Shown here piece after piece: positions 26,178-35,088 of a stretch of DNA of 63,009 nucleotides. The stretch comes from Phycisphaerales bacterium UBA2421. GTDB taxonomy: Bacteria > Planctomycetota > Phycisphaerae > Tepidisphaerales > Tepidisphaeraceae. The notes below the pieces were generated by a model that saw only the letters and a program-made list of their open reading frames with translations, did no database searches and had not been told where the DNA came from. The position numbers and the translations under genes were made by a program. The DNA is taken from positions 341 through 63,349 of the forward strand of contig DDRH01000057.1 of NCBI GenBank assembly GCA_002343075.1. Direction: 5' to 3'. How positions within the stretch are numbered: position 1 is the stretch's first letter; every line of letters starts with the position of its first letter.

Positions 26178-26206
26178 CAAAACGCCTCTTCGATAAGAAG
26201 AGGCGT
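26178..26206 (-). terminator. SAM-riboswitch expression-platform terminator
   Basis: On the minus strand ACGCCTCTTC pairs with GAAGAGGCGT (ten base pairs) and is followed by TTTT. The hairpin contains a second copy of CTTATC, the same hexamer as the 5' strand of the riboswitch P1 stem, so it can pair with the P1 3' strand GATAAG (26233-26238) as an antiterminator. Ligand binding would free the terminator. Confidence 0.85.
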
Positions 26207-26232
26207 CAAGTCGTGTGCGTCTTGAGCTTCCG

Positions 26233-26363
26233 CTTATCTTTCCCACAACACCAAGACGGGCATCGCAGGAGGGATTTAGCACCGGGCGCAAACTGTGAGG
26301 TCATCACACTTTACCGGTTGCTGTGGCTTCATCGGGCCCTAGCCCTCGACCACTCTCGATAAG
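26233..26363 (-). promoter_or_regulatory. SAM-I (S-box) riboswitch
   Basis: On the minus strand the region starts CTTATCGAGAGTGGTCGAGG, contains CCCGATGAAGCCACAGCAAC and CGGTGCTAAATCCC, and closes with GATAAG. These are the conserved S-box core blocks in the right order with the P1 stem CTTATC/GATAAG. It lies 151 bases before the ATG of the threonine-synthase-like gene, with a terminator between. S-box RNAs repress methionine, cysteine and SAM genes when SAM is abundant. Confidence 0.95.
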
Positions 26364-26429
26364 GAGGCGTATTCAGTTGTGATGAAGATACTATCGACCA
26401 GATCGGCGATGTCAACTTGACAACATGAT

Positions 26430-27173
26430 TCATCCGGATGGACGGATGTTTGCCCGGCCGTCAGCGATGGCGATTGCGCGCCTAAGTACTGAATCGAACA
26501 TCACTTCCGTCAAACGACCGGTGAAAGTGTTCTGCTGGCTGACGTGGTACGAACCCAGTAACGTAACATCGGCAAGTTGCGCGCAAGCGCCGTGAGCGAA
26601 CTTCGGCTGCGGTAGTTTTGCCTCGGATTCTGCAAACCTACCCGCGATAGCTCCTTGGTCGTGCCGGGCCAGCAGGTCCAGCGAAGCGCGCCAGGCGATT
26701 CCACCGAGCGCGAGAAGCACCTTCTTCCCTCGAAGCAGATCAAATTCTCGATCAAGGTACGGCGAACACTCGATCACCTCGCCCGGAAGTGGCTTATTGC
26801 CCGGCGGGGCGCATCGAACCGACGCCGAAATGTAAACATCGCGAAGCCGCAAACCGTCATTGCGATGACTCGACGCAGACTGGCTCGCCAAGCCAACTCG
26901 GTGCAGCGCGGCAAACAGAAAATCGCCGCTGCGGTCGCCGGTGAACACTCTGCCGGTTCGATTGGCACCATGCGCACCGGGCGCAAGGCCGATGATCCAG
27001 ATCCGCGCTCGGGTATCGCCGAAGCCAGTGACGGGCCGCGTCCAATATGTTTCATCCGCGTACGCGCGCCGCTTGGTCAGGCCGATGCCCGCGCAGTACA
27101 TTCGCAAGCGCGGGCACCGGGTGCAGCTTTCGATTTGCTGATTTAAGCTCTTCCATTCGTCGCGGTGTGCCAC
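26430..27173 (-). CDS. Family 5 uracil-DNA glycosylase (UdgB-type)
   Basis: Removes uracil, and in family 5 some other damaged bases, from DNA. The 247-residue protein has the iron-sulfur cysteines starting CTRCPRLRMYC, the family 5 motif IIGLAPGAHGANRTGR with F/VFTGDRSGDFLF, and the late motif LLGSYHVSQQNTFTGRLT. Family 4 would carry GEAPG in the first motif, so GLAPGAHG decides family 5. It is upstream of the riboswitch and probably not part of that unit. Gene symbol withheld because naming varies. Confidence 0.92.
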   Translation of the reverse strand: MAHRDEWKSLNQQIESCTRCPRLRMYCAGIGLTKRRAYADETYWTRPVTGFGDTRARIWIIGLAPGAHGANRTGRVFTGDRSGDFLFAALHRVGLASQSASSHRNDGLRLRDVYISASVRCAPPGNKPLPGEVIECSPYLDREFDLLRGKKVLLALGGIAWRASLDLLARHDQGAIAGRFAESEAKLPQPKFAHGACAQLADVTLLGSYHVSQQNTFTGRLTEVMFDSVLRRAIAIADGRANIRPSG

Positions 27174-27241
27174 GAAGGCACTTTACCGCGCCGCGGCAGT
27201 TGCACGATACTTATCGCTTTGCCGAACTACTTTCGGTGCCA

Positions 27242-27691
27242 TCACTCCGCAGGTGCTGCGGAGAAGTCGTAAGTGCCGACTGAACCGTCGGCTCTGCTCC
27301 AGACCAGCGTGCCGACAATGCGGCTGTTCTGAAGCACGCCATTCCAGACGACCACACTCTCGCCGTTGGCAAGCGTGGTTGTGAACCCGGTTGCGGTGGC
27401 GCTGAGCGGCGTCAGGGTGTACTCCGACCGGCCATAGCCCATCGGCCCGAATGCCTCGGCGGTGAAGAAGCCGTCTTCTTCGAAAACCATCAGGTCGTTA
27501 AAGGCGAACTTGCCTGCCTGAGCAGTGGGTTGATCCGGTGTTACCTGCACCTGCCAGACACGGAGAAACGGCGCCGCGTTACCGTCTTCGCCTGAATCAT
27601 CGCCGGCAAGGCCGGTGTTTGATGGGGCCAGCGCCGCCGCAACAGCTACCACTGCAGAGAACAATCGCTTACGACTCGTTGTGCAGATCAT
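27242..27691 (-). CDS. Secreted hypothetical protein
   Basis: A 149-residue exported protein: basic N terminus (MICTTSRKRL), hydrophobic h-region (SAVVAVAAALAPS) and a beta-rich mature part (LRVWQVQVTPDQPTA, DLMVFEEDGFFTAEAFG, VVVWNGVLQNSRIVG) that resembles small lipocalin-like sheets. The ATG at 27691 has a GGAGG box seven bases upstream. No family identified and no obvious partner. Confidence 0.75.
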   Translation of the reverse strand: MICTTSRKRLFSAVVAVAAALAPSNTGLAGDDSGEDGNAAPFLRVWQVQVTPDQPTAQAGKFAFNDLMVFEEDGFFTAEAFGPMGYGRSEYTLTPLSATATGFTTTLANGESVVVWNGVLQNSRIVGTLVWSRADGSVGTYDFSAAPAE

Positions 27692-27765
27692 ATCAGCCTC
27701 CGAAGCACCGGTTAAACGCCTGGGCCGGTCTCTGGATGATCTACGATATATCTCGCCCGCGTGCA

Positions 27766-28293
27766 TCAGATTCGGGAGGCACTCGCTGGCGGCCCAGCGT
27801 GTCTGCGAATGCGGCAGGCAGCGTCCCATATTCCATGCTCCTGCTTCAAAAGGCGGGCAAAACTGGAGGAAGAAACGCCCAATAATGCCGCCGCGGGGGA
27901 CACCTTGCCGTCGGCAGCTGCGAGGAGATCAAGCAGGTGCGCCGCGACGCGTGCGAAAGCGATGTTTTTCACGTTCACCCGCACCTGACCCGCGCCTTTG
28001 AATGCGGCCGCCCATTCCGGGGGCTGATAGAAGGGTTTCTCAATCGTCGTCCGCATTGCCGCGGCGATCTTAAAGCGCAGCCGATGCAGCGCGCGTACGC
28101 GATTCTCCGCCTGCGTGCGGAAATCGCTGCTCTGCGCTTCAATGCCGGTGGGCGTGTGGATGATCGTCGCCGCGGAAGAAGTCTTGTTCCGCTTCTGCCC
28201 ACCCGGCCCGCCAGACTTGAAGAAACTGACGCGGCACTCGCGCAGAAGTGCTTCGTCATCTTGTGCGAGAATGGCGTCGGTGGAGCGATTCAT
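27766..28293 (-). CDS. Release-factor-like GGQ protein with C-terminal extension
   Basis: A 175-residue protein with only the peptidyl-tRNA hydrolysis domain of class I release factors: FFKSGGPGGQKRNKTSSAAT carries GGQ at residues 31-33. The codon-recognition domain of RF1/RF2 is absent, so it resembles rescue factors of the ArfB/PrfH group. ArfB ends in a basic tail; here residues about 105-165 instead form a helical segment (ARVAAHLLDLLAAADGKVSP, LLGVSSSSFARLLKQE) like a small helix-turn-helix. It starts three bases after the GT4 stop codon and is likely co-translated. Confidence 0.85.
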   Translation of the reverse strand: MNRSTDAILAQDDEALLRECRVSFFKSGGPGGQKRNKTSSAATIIHTPTGIEAQSSDFRTQAENRVRALHRLRFKIAAAMRTTIEKPFYQPPEWAAAFKGAGQVRVNVKNIAFARVAAHLLDLLAAADGKVSPAAALLGVSSSSFARLLKQEHGIWDAACRIRRHAGPPASASRI

Positions 28294-28296
28294 CGT

Positions 28297-29451
28297 TCAG
28301 CACCGGTGAGCGACATCGTGAGCACGCCGAAGCAGATCGTACAGGGCGGGCAACTGCCTGGCCGGGTCGCATAGCTCTCTGGCACGCGCGGGTCCGCGGC
28401 TTGCAAAGTCGTCGCGCAGCGCCTTTGACTCGATCGCGCGCGTCAGCGCGTTGGCGAGGGCATTAGCGTCACCTGGCGGGGTTAATAACCCGAAGTCGGG
28501 TGAGAGAATCTCTGCCCCCCCGCCGTGGTTGGTTGTGATGACCGTCAGCCCGGCATCCAGCGCTTCAACGAATGTCAATCCAAACGGCTCGGGCGCGAGA
28601 TTTGGCTGGCAATGAATATCCGCTGCGGCCAACAGTGAAGAGACGTCACTTCGCTGCCCGAGCAGCCGGAGGCGAGAATCAATTCCGCAACGCCGCGCCT
28701 CATCCAGAACTGACTGTTGGAATGCCACTTCCTGCGGCCGCTGTGGCCCCCCGGCGATCCACATGTTCCAAGGTACTGGCTTTTTGAGCTGCGCAAGCGC
28801 TCTAAGCAAGATCAAGTGGCCCTTGTACGGTTCCCAGCGGCAGGCCATGATGATGACGACCGCGCCGTCGCAGGTGTCTAAGGCGGATCGCAGCGTTGCG
28901 CGAGTCGATGGCGCGGTGCTCGATGTTACCCGCGGCGACGGCAGATAGACGGTCGCCACATCAGCGCCACAAAACGCCCCGCCGGGCAGCTGACCTGCCG
29001 TAAACCGGCTGTTGGCCAGCGCAAGATGCGTGGGAACCGCCATCGCCCGTCGTTCCAGCCAATGCATGCCACGCACGGTGTCATGCATGAAGATTGCCCG
29101 CACTCCCGTAGCCGCCTGAAGTACCGCATGCGGCCAGCAACCGTGCGAAACGGTCACGTCGACCGACCGCTTGGCGATGACGCGTTTCACCCTCCGCCGG
29201 GTGGCCCATAGTGTCCACGGGCGGGCGAATCGTGCTGGGCCGATATTCTCGACATCCGCCCCCAGCGCACGCAGCCGGCGCGACAGTTCACCTTCGTAGC
29301 AAACCGCAAACTGCGGCCGCATTTCCGGGCAGAGGGCGCGTTGCTCCCAGAGCGTAATGAGAAACCGTTCAACACCACCAAACAGATTCCCTGCACAGAC
29401 GTGCAGGACGTTGAGCGGGGCTGCGGATGATGGAACTGCGGATTCGCCCAT
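28297..29451 (-). CDS. Glycosyltransferase family 4 protein
   Basis: A 384-residue GT-B enzyme transferring sugar from a nucleotide donor, probably in surface polysaccharide synthesis. Visible are an N-terminal acceptor domain start (NVLHVCAGNLFGGVERFLI), a central RWEPYKGHLILLRALAQL and the donor-binding EPFGLTFVEALDAGLTVITT with the GT4 E-x7-E pair. No membrane segment. It lies downstream of the UDP-glucose dehydrogenase gene, with a terminator between, and 3 bases upstream of the release-factor-like gene. Confidence 0.9.
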   Translation of the reverse strand: MGESAVPSSAAPLNVLHVCAGNLFGGVERFLITLWEQRALCPEMRPQFAVCYEGELSRRLRALGADVENIGPARFARPWTLWATRRRVKRVIAKRSVDVTVSHGCWPHAVLQAATGVRAIFMHDTVRGMHWLERRAMAVPTHLALANSRFTAGQLPGGAFCGADVATVYLPSPRVTSSTAPSTRATLRSALDTCDGAVVIIMACRWEPYKGHLILLRALAQLKKPVPWNMWIAGGPQRPQEVAFQQSVLDEARRCGIDSRLRLLGQRSDVSSLLAAADIHCQPNLAPEPFGLTFVEALDAGLTVITTNHGGGAEILSPDFGLLTPPGDANALANALTRAIESKALRDDFASRGPARARELCDPARQLPALYDLLRRAHDVAHRC

Positions 29452-29462
29452 GACCTAAACGC

Positions 29463-29487
29463 AAAGCCCGCGACTGAAATCGCGGGC
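29463..29487 (-). terminator. Intrinsic terminator after the UDP-glucose dehydrogenase gene
   Basis: GCCCGCGA pairs with TCGCGGGC across a six-base loop, eight base pairs, followed on the minus strand by TTTGCGTTT. It sits between the stop at 29523 and the GT4 start at 29451. The T-tract is short and interrupted. Confidence 0.7.
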
Positions 29488-29522
29488 CTTGCTTTCAATT
29501 GATTCTAACCTGCTGCTTCCAT

Positions 29523-30875
29523 TCACACACGCTGCTTCAAACGCAGGTGCTGTTCCACCGGCGGGCGGCCGATGGGGTAATACTGGAAGCCGTTCTCGCG
29601 CATTACATCGCGGTTCAGGCAGTTGCGGCCATCGAAAATGATCGGCATGTTCATCGTGGCGCTGATTTTCCGGAACGGAAGCGTCGTGTACTGCGGCCAA
29701 TCGGTGCATAGGGCAACCGCATCCGCCCCGGCGGCGGCGGTGACGGGATCGGCGCACCACTCTACCTTGTCGCCGAACAACTGCTTCATGTTATCCATGC
29801 CCTTGTAGTCGTGTGCCTTGACGCTCGCGCCGCGCTCCAGCAGATAGGTGATGACGTCAATCGCCGAACTTTCGCGGATATCATCGGTATCGGCCTTAAA
29901 CGCCAGGCCCCAGACGGCGATGGTCGCGTCCTTGATCGGACGGCCAAGTTTTTCCTGAATCTTGTCCACAAACCGCTTCTTCTGATTCTTGTTGACGGTT
30001 TGAATGGCGTTGACGAAGAGATTGTCATAGCCAGCGTGCTTCGAGATGTGCTCCATCGCTGCAACGTCTTTGGGGAAGCAACTTCCGCCGTAACCGCAGC
30101 CCGCACGGAGAAACGCCGGGCCGATTCGGCTGTCGCTGCCGATGCCCTTGCGAATGTCTTCCACGTCGGCGCCGTAATGTTCGCAGAGAATCGTCATCTC
30201 GTTCATGAAGCTGATGCGCGCCGCGAGCATGCTGTTGGCGGCGTATTTAGTCAGTTCGGCACTCTCCCAATTCATGGTGATGAAGTTTTCTTCCTGCTCG
30301 ACGAGGGTGTCGTAAAGCCGGCGCATCATTCGAAACGCCTCAGGGCTTTCGCCGCCGATGACGATCCGATCGGGCCGCAGGCAGTCGGCGACCGCGGTGC
30401 CTTCTTTCAAGAATTCGGGGTTGCTGACGACGGCGACATTCGCCTTGGTCTGCTGCTTGAGAAAGTTGTGGAGCTTGCGATTGGTTCCCGCAGGGACGGT
30501 CGATTTAACCACGATCGTCGTGAGAAACTCGGTGTTGAGTTCGGCCAGCGCGTCACATACTTCCTTGCCCGCGCCTTCGAGAAATGACATATCCACCGTG
30601 CCATCGGCCTTGGGTGGCGTGCCAACGCAAAGGTAAACTACCTCGGCATCCTTCACCGCCGATTTTACATTGTCTGTGAATGTGATCTGCCCGCTCTGTT
30701 GTGTCTCGCGGAGCAGATCGTGAAGGCCAGGCTCAAAAATCGGGCACTCCCCGCTGAGGAGCATCTTGAGCTTCTTAGCATCCTTCTCCACTCCACGCAC
30801 GGTGTGACCCGTGTGCGCCAGGCAAACGCCGGTGACCAGACCTACATAACCACAGCCGATGATTGTCACGTCCAT
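29523..30875 (-). CDS. UDP-glucose 6-dehydrogenase
   Basis: Oxidises UDP-glucose to UDP-glucuronate with two NAD+. The 450-residue protein has the N-terminal Rossmann motif IIGCGYVGLVTGVCLAHTG, VSNPEFLKEGTAVADC, the active-site cysteine motif GCGYGGSCFPKDVAAMEH and the C-terminal domain (WGLAFKADTDDIRESSAI). It provides an acidic sugar precursor for the polysaccharide functions encoded beside it (GT4 and WecA-like transferase). Confidence 0.95.
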   Translation of the reverse strand: MDVTIIGCGYVGLVTGVCLAHTGHTVRGVEKDAKKLKMLLSGECPIFEPGLHDLLRETQQSGQITFTDNVKSAVKDAEVVYLCVGTPPKADGTVDMSFLEGAGKEVCDALAELNTEFLTTIVVKSTVPAGTNRKLHNFLKQQTKANVAVVSNPEFLKEGTAVADCLRPDRIVIGGESPEAFRMMRRLYDTLVEQEENFITMNWESAELTKYAANSMLAARISFMNEMTILCEHYGADVEDIRKGIGSDSRIGPAFLRAGCGYGGSCFPKDVAAMEHISKHAGYDNLFVNAIQTVNKNQKKRFVDKIQEKLGRPIKDATIAVWGLAFKADTDDIRESSAIDVITYLLERGASVKAHDYKGMDNMKQLFGDKVEWCADPVTAAAGADAVALCTDWPQYTTLPFRKISATMNMPIIFDGRNCLNRDVMRENGFQYYPIGRPPVEQHLRLKQRV

Positions 30876-31032
30876 AACGAGTCCTTATCTTGCACTTTCA
30901 TCCAAAGAGTCGGGCCGAAGAGTATAGCCGATCGTCCGGCTCCCGGGCAGCCCGTCTGTATCGAGTACATCGGTCAAACGGGAGGGGGACTGACCTTTGA
31001 ACCGAAACCATTTTTCCGGTGAGTCAGGCGGG

Positions 31033-32367
31033 TTAGACGGGGCGCAGCTCTTCGGCGACGGCGGGTCGCACTTCCAGCACCCCGCCGTCGTCGATTGGGG
31101 TCAGGGGCTTGGCTGTTGCACCTTCGCCTAAAGTATCTTCGTCAAAGGGTTTAGGTCGATCAACGACGACCGTCCGCTCGTGCACCATCCCCATCTTATA
31201 GGCCGCAACGATGATCGAACCGAAGATGACCAGATACGTGGCAACCGCGTAGCGGGTGCGAATGAACACCATCGCCGTGCCGAGCAGCACAAAACCGATC
31301 GCCAGCGCATAACTCAATATCACAGCTTGCTTTACAGACAGGCCCCGCGCCACCAACTGATGATGCAAATGCTGCTTGTCGGCCGAAAACAGAGGCCGAC
31401 CATTAACATAACGTCTTGCAAATGCTAGACTTGTGTCCAAAATCGGCAGGCTGAACATCACAAGCGCCGCCAAGGCCCATCGACTGTGCACTTCTGCCAG
31501 CAGGATAATCATCAGCCCGCAGGTGAATCCGAGGAACATGCTCCCGGTATCGCCCATGAAGATGCTCGCCGGGTTGAAGTTATAGGGCACAAACGCGACC
31601 ACCGCCGCCAGCAGTGCCAGTGCCAGCACGACGCGAGCCGCATCCCAATTGGCCCCAGCACCATCGCCCCACATCGCAAGGTTGACCGCGAGAATGCAAT
31701 AGCCAAAAGCAACGATCGTCGTCACCCCGCCACAAAGGCCGTCAAGCCCGTCCATAAGGTTGGTCGCGTTGCAGCAGAATACGATGATCGCAACCACCAG
31801 CGCGCAGCTAGTCGATACCACGACCCACTCCGGCACAATTCCCGCGTCCGGCCAGCCAAACCAGTTAAACGTGCGAAGCGCGATTGGCTTCAGAAATGGC
31901 AGCGTGGCCTGTGTTCCGACGCCGTTCATCAGCAACAGTACTGCCGCCAACACCTGCCCGCCGATCTTGGTCGATGCGCGAATGCCGCGGGTATCGTCGA
32001 AGAGGCCAAGGAGCACGATCACGGTTGCGCCGACCACAATGCTCCATGGGATCACCACATGCAGATCAAGCCCGGGTGCGGCGCGATGCATATACAGAAA
32101 CTGGCTCATCGCCAGCCCGCTGATCCAGCCGAGAAACACCGCAACTCCGCCGAGGTAGGCGACTGGTTTCCGGTGCATCTTTCGCACGCCGTCGGGTTTA
32201 TCGATGATGCCGTAATACGTCGCCACACGCCTCATGACGGGCGTAAAAATGAAGCTAATGATGAATGCGGCGTAAAAAACAAACACATAAGGCGATAGAA
32301 CATCGTCCACCGAAAATGCCGGGGTGGTGACAGGAGGGGAAGCTTGCGACAACAACCAGATCGGCAT
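31033..32367 (-). CDS. Polyprenyl-phosphate sugar-1-phosphate transferase (WecA/TagO-like)
   Basis: An integral membrane enzyme of about 444 residues that loads a sugar-1-phosphate onto undecaprenyl phosphate, starting lipid-linked glycan synthesis. About eleven membrane segments are interspersed with the family motifs LLGLFDDTRGI, CNATNLMDGLDGLCGG, FMGDTGSMFLGF and HLHHQLVARG. The HLHHQL box fits WecA/TagO rather than MraY. The ATG at 32367 is used; an in-frame TTG at 32406 is the alternative. It heads the polysaccharide genes downstream. Confidence 0.9.
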   Translation of the reverse strand: MPIWLLSQASPPVTTPAFSVDDVLSPYVFVFYAAFIISFIFTPVMRRVATYYGIIDKPDGVRKMHRKPVAYLGGVAVFLGWISGLAMSQFLYMHRAAPGLDLHVVIPWSIVVGATVIVLLGLFDDTRGIRASTKIGGQVLAAVLLLMNGVGTQATLPFLKPIALRTFNWFGWPDAGIVPEWVVVSTSCALVVAIIVFCCNATNLMDGLDGLCGGVTTIVAFGYCILAVNLAMWGDGAGANWDAARVVLALALLAAVVAFVPYNFNPASIFMGDTGSMFLGFTCGLMIILLAEVHSRWALAALVMFSLPILDTSLAFARRYVNGRPLFSADKQHLHHQLVARGLSVKQAVILSYALAIGFVLLGTAMVFIRTRYAVATYLVIFGSIIVAAYKMGMVHERTVVVDRPKPFDEDTLGEGATAKPLTPIDDGGVLEVRPAVAEELRPV

Positions 32368-32499
32368 GAGTCTTAAGGCAAAAAAATCGAACACGCCGCC
32401 GACCAAACTGGGCCGGTGGGAACGCGCTCGGCGATGACAAAAAGCCTACCCGCAGCGAGATAAACTGTCTATCGACCGAAGGTTAGCGATAATTTAGCC

Positions 32500-33834
32500 T
32501 CATCCGGGCCGAACCAGCCGGCCTGCGGGTGGGCCGATAATGTCGTTGTCTTGAAAGACCGTTCTTCCACGCAAAATCATCTGCCGGACCTTGCCGCGAA
32601 AGCGCAGCCCGACAAACGGGCTTAGCTTGTGACGATCGAGCAGCATTTCCCGGGTCAGGGTGAAACTCTCACCCAGATTCACCAATGCAACATCGGCATC
32701 AAATCCAAGTTCGAGCACACCCTTGCGCAGAAGCCCAAAACGGCGTGCCGGGTTACTCGAAGTCACGCGGGCGATCAGCGGCGGCGGGATGAGATGAGCC
32801 TGTGTCGTCAGCGCGGCGCGGGTCGATTGAACGCCAGCCACACCACCCCAGACATCAAAGAAATTGCTCGAACTCTTCATCGATAAAGGTGCCGGCGAGT
32901 GGTCGGACGCCACAATATCGATCCGCCCCTGCGAAAGATGGTCCCAGAGCGCCTTCTGATCTTCCGGCGAGCGCAGCGGCGGAGCACACTTTGCCAACGC
33001 GCCAAGATTTACCGCATCATCGGCCGACAGCACAAGATAATGCGCACACGTTTCGCATGTGACATCGACCCCTTCCTCGCGTGCCCGAGCCACCAACTCC
33101 ACGCCGCGACTCGTGCTCACATGTACAATGTGCAGCGGACACTGCGTCTCCCGCGCGATCGCAATCGCGCGACCAATTGCTTCATTTTCTGCAACCTGCG
33201 GTCGTGATCGCAAATACTCCCGAACACCCGCGAGATTCTGCCGCCGGGCCATCTCTCGCAGGCCTGCGGTGATCTCGTGATTCTCGGCATGCACGGCGAC
33301 GATCAGCCCGAGTTGGCGTGCCAGCAACATGCCCTGAAAGAGCGCCCAGTCATCGGCACGCGCGAAATCGTCAATGCCGCTAGCACACATGAACGCCTTA
33401 AAGCCAACCACACCTCGGGCTGCGAGTTCTTCCAGGCGGTCCAGATTTCCTGGGGTGAGGCCGCCCCAGATGCCAAAATCAGCATATGACTTACCTAGGG
33501 CGGCACTGCTCTTTGCGTCAAAGCTCGGCCCGTCGAGGGTAGGGGGCGAACTGTTCAAAGGCATATCAAAAAATGTCCCGCCGCCCCCGGCCAGCAACGC
33601 GGCAGAGCCGGTATCAAAGCCTTCCCAATCGGCTCTGCCCGGGTCGTTGAAGTGAACATGAGGATCGACCCCCGCCGGGAACACATGCAGCCCCGCAGCG
33701 TCGATTTCCAGCTTGCCCTTGCCAGAAATGCCAGGCGCGATTTCAACGATCGACTCTCCATCGATGGCAACATCGGCCACGGCTTCGCTTTGCCGCACGA
33801 CTGTACCGTTGCGAATCACCAGGTCGTAGATCAA
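32500..33834 (-). CDS. allB: Allantoinase
   Basis: Hydrolyses allantoin to allantoate. The 444-residue amidohydrolase carries the metal ligands DPHVHFNDPG, the carboxylated-lysine segment VVGFKAFMCASG, VHAENHEITAG, HIVHVSTSRG and VASDHSPAPL. These fit both dihydroorotase and allantoinase; the position directly after hydroxyisourate hydrolase and uricase decides for allantoinase. The start is TTG at 33834 with a GGGGGAG box, three bases after the stop of the preceding gene. It is the last gene of the purine operon. Confidence 0.92.
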   Translation of the reverse strand: MIYDLVIRNGTVVRQSEAVADVAIDGESIVEIAPGISGKGKLEIDAAGLHVFPAGVDPHVHFNDPGRADWEGFDTGSAALLAGGGGTFFDMPLNSSPPTLDGPSFDAKSSAALGKSYADFGIWGGLTPGNLDRLEELAARGVVGFKAFMCASGIDDFARADDWALFQGMLLARQLGLIVAVHAENHEITAGLREMARRQNLAGVREYLRSRPQVAENEAIGRAIAIARETQCPLHIVHVSTSRGVELVARAREEGVDVTCETCAHYLVLSADDAVNLGALAKCAPPLRSPEDQKALWDHLSQGRIDIVASDHSPAPLSMKSSSNFFDVWGGVAGVQSTRAALTTQAHLIPPPLIARVTSSNPARRFGLLRKGVLELGFDADVALVNLGESFTLTREMLLDRHKLSPFVGLRFRGKVRQMILRGRTVFQDNDIIGPPAGRLVRPG

Positions 33835-33837
33835 GGC

Positions 33838-34191
33838 TCAACTCCCCCGGTAAGTCGAATAACTCCAGGGAGACACCAGCAGCGGCACGTGGTAGTGCGC
33901 CTTCGCATCCGCCACCGAAAACACAATCGGCACGCGGTTGAGAAACTTTCGGGCGTCGGGCGACCGGCGTTTTGCGAAATAGTCGCCCACATAAAACAAG
34001 AGGACGTAATCCCCCCGGCGGACCGACTTACCTTCCAGCAGAGGGTCGGGCAGGCGGCCATCTGCATTGGTGCGCGCCGATTTGATCAACGTCAACTTTG
34101 CACCCTCCGCCCGAAACAGTTCCAGTTTCATTCCCGCAGCCGGCCTCCCGGCGGCGGTGTCCAGCACATGCGTCGTCAGCTTTGCAGGCAT
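33838..34191 (-). CDS. 5-hydroxyisourate hydrolase (transthyretin-like)
   Basis: Converts 5-hydroxyisourate, the uricase product, to OHCU. The 117-residue protein has the N-terminal LTTHVLDTAAGRPAAGMKLE and ends with the diagnostic YRGS tetrapeptide (SYSTYRGS), which separates the hydrolase from true transthyretin. Active-site histidine is in TTHVLD. No signal peptide, so it is cytoplasmic. It lies 45 bases after uricase and three bases before the allantoinase start. Confidence 0.95.
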   Translation of the reverse strand: MPAKLTTHVLDTAAGRPAAGMKLELFRAEGAKLTLIKSARTNADGRLPDPLLEGKSVRRGDYVLLFYVGDYFAKRRSPDARKFLNRVPIVFSVADAKAHYHVPLLVSPWSYSTYRGS

Positions 34192-34236
34192 AATGATTCC
34201 GATCCCATCGCATAAACCGCGTCGACCGCCGGCGCT

Positions 34237-35088
34237 TCAACTTCGGCGCACGGTGCCGGTGATCATCCCAAAAGGCTCGGTCGTCGGCACGAAAACCTCG
34301 TTTGCATTCTTCAATCCTAACGGTTCAAGGTTAAAGGCGATCCGGTGCTGATTCGGCAGTTGGAGTTCGATCTCGCTGATCGAAGCTGTCGCGGACAGCG
34401 CCGCCTCGCCCATTGCGTACAGAGTCTGCTGAACCGCCAGCGACTTGTGCGAACTGAAAGTCTCGAGTATCGCCGTCCGAATCCGATCATAGACTTGCGA
34501 CCACTCCTGATGATGCCCTGCATACTTCCAGGTCGCCCGAATCGTGGTAGCAAAGATTCGATCGGTGGTATCAACCAGCGTCGTGAACGGGTCGCGAATG
34601 AAATCGACGAATCCCGAATCAGTCGTTTTGAGCACGACAAGATCCTCAATACCCCCGCGCACTTCGATCGCGTTGCGACTTCGCGTGACAATGCAAATAC
34701 GCTTCTCATCACCGCCGGAGGAAAATGCCCATGCGTGCGGCTTGCCGTTTGATTCAATTCGCTGCCACCTGCTCTCTCGCAGCGTGACTGTCGCCGAAGT
34801 GCAATGCGGGATCTGCTTGTGGTTCATGAAGTGGTCGCACAGATGCAGCGCAAAGGCCTCCACACTCTCGAGCGGATGGGACGATGCGAGTGCATACACT
34901 GTGTTCTTAATCGTATCTGTCGGCAACACGCCACTGTTATCGCCGGTGAGGTAACACGCATCGAACTGTCCGGCAAGCAGAATGTCGGCCGAAATTTCCT
35001 TGAGTTCATGACGATCAGGAAGCCGGGTCACCTTGGTGAGGCGCACCTGCGATTTTCCATACGCGTTTTCAGAAAGCTGTACGTTCAT
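34237..35088 (-). CDS. Urate oxidase (uricase)
   Basis: Cofactor-free uricase oxidises urate to 5-hydroxyisourate. The 283-residue protein shows the T-fold motifs YGKSQVRLTKVTRL, ACYLTGDNSGVLPTDTIKNT (with the catalytic threonine) and FDPFTTLVDTTDR-like sequence near the middle, then ELQLPNQHRIAFNLEPLG. Its ATG overlaps the stop of the AllC-OHCU decarboxylase fusion by one base (TAATG), so the two are coupled. The decarboxylase that B. subtilis fuses to uricase is here fused to AllC instead. Confidence 0.95.
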   Translation of the reverse strand: MNVQLSENAYGKSQVRLTKVTRLPDRHELKEISADILLAGQFDACYLTGDNSGVLPTDTIKNTVYALASSHPLESVEAFALHLCDHFMNHKQIPHCTSATVTLRESRWQRIESNGKPHAWAFSSGGDEKRICIVTRSRNAIEVRGGIEDLVVLKTTDSGFVDFIRDPFTTLVDTTDRIFATTIRATWKYAGHHQEWSQVYDRIRTAILETFSSHKSLAVQQTLYAMGEAALSATASISEIELQLPNQHRIAFNLEPLGLKNANEVFVPTTEPFGMITGTVRRS

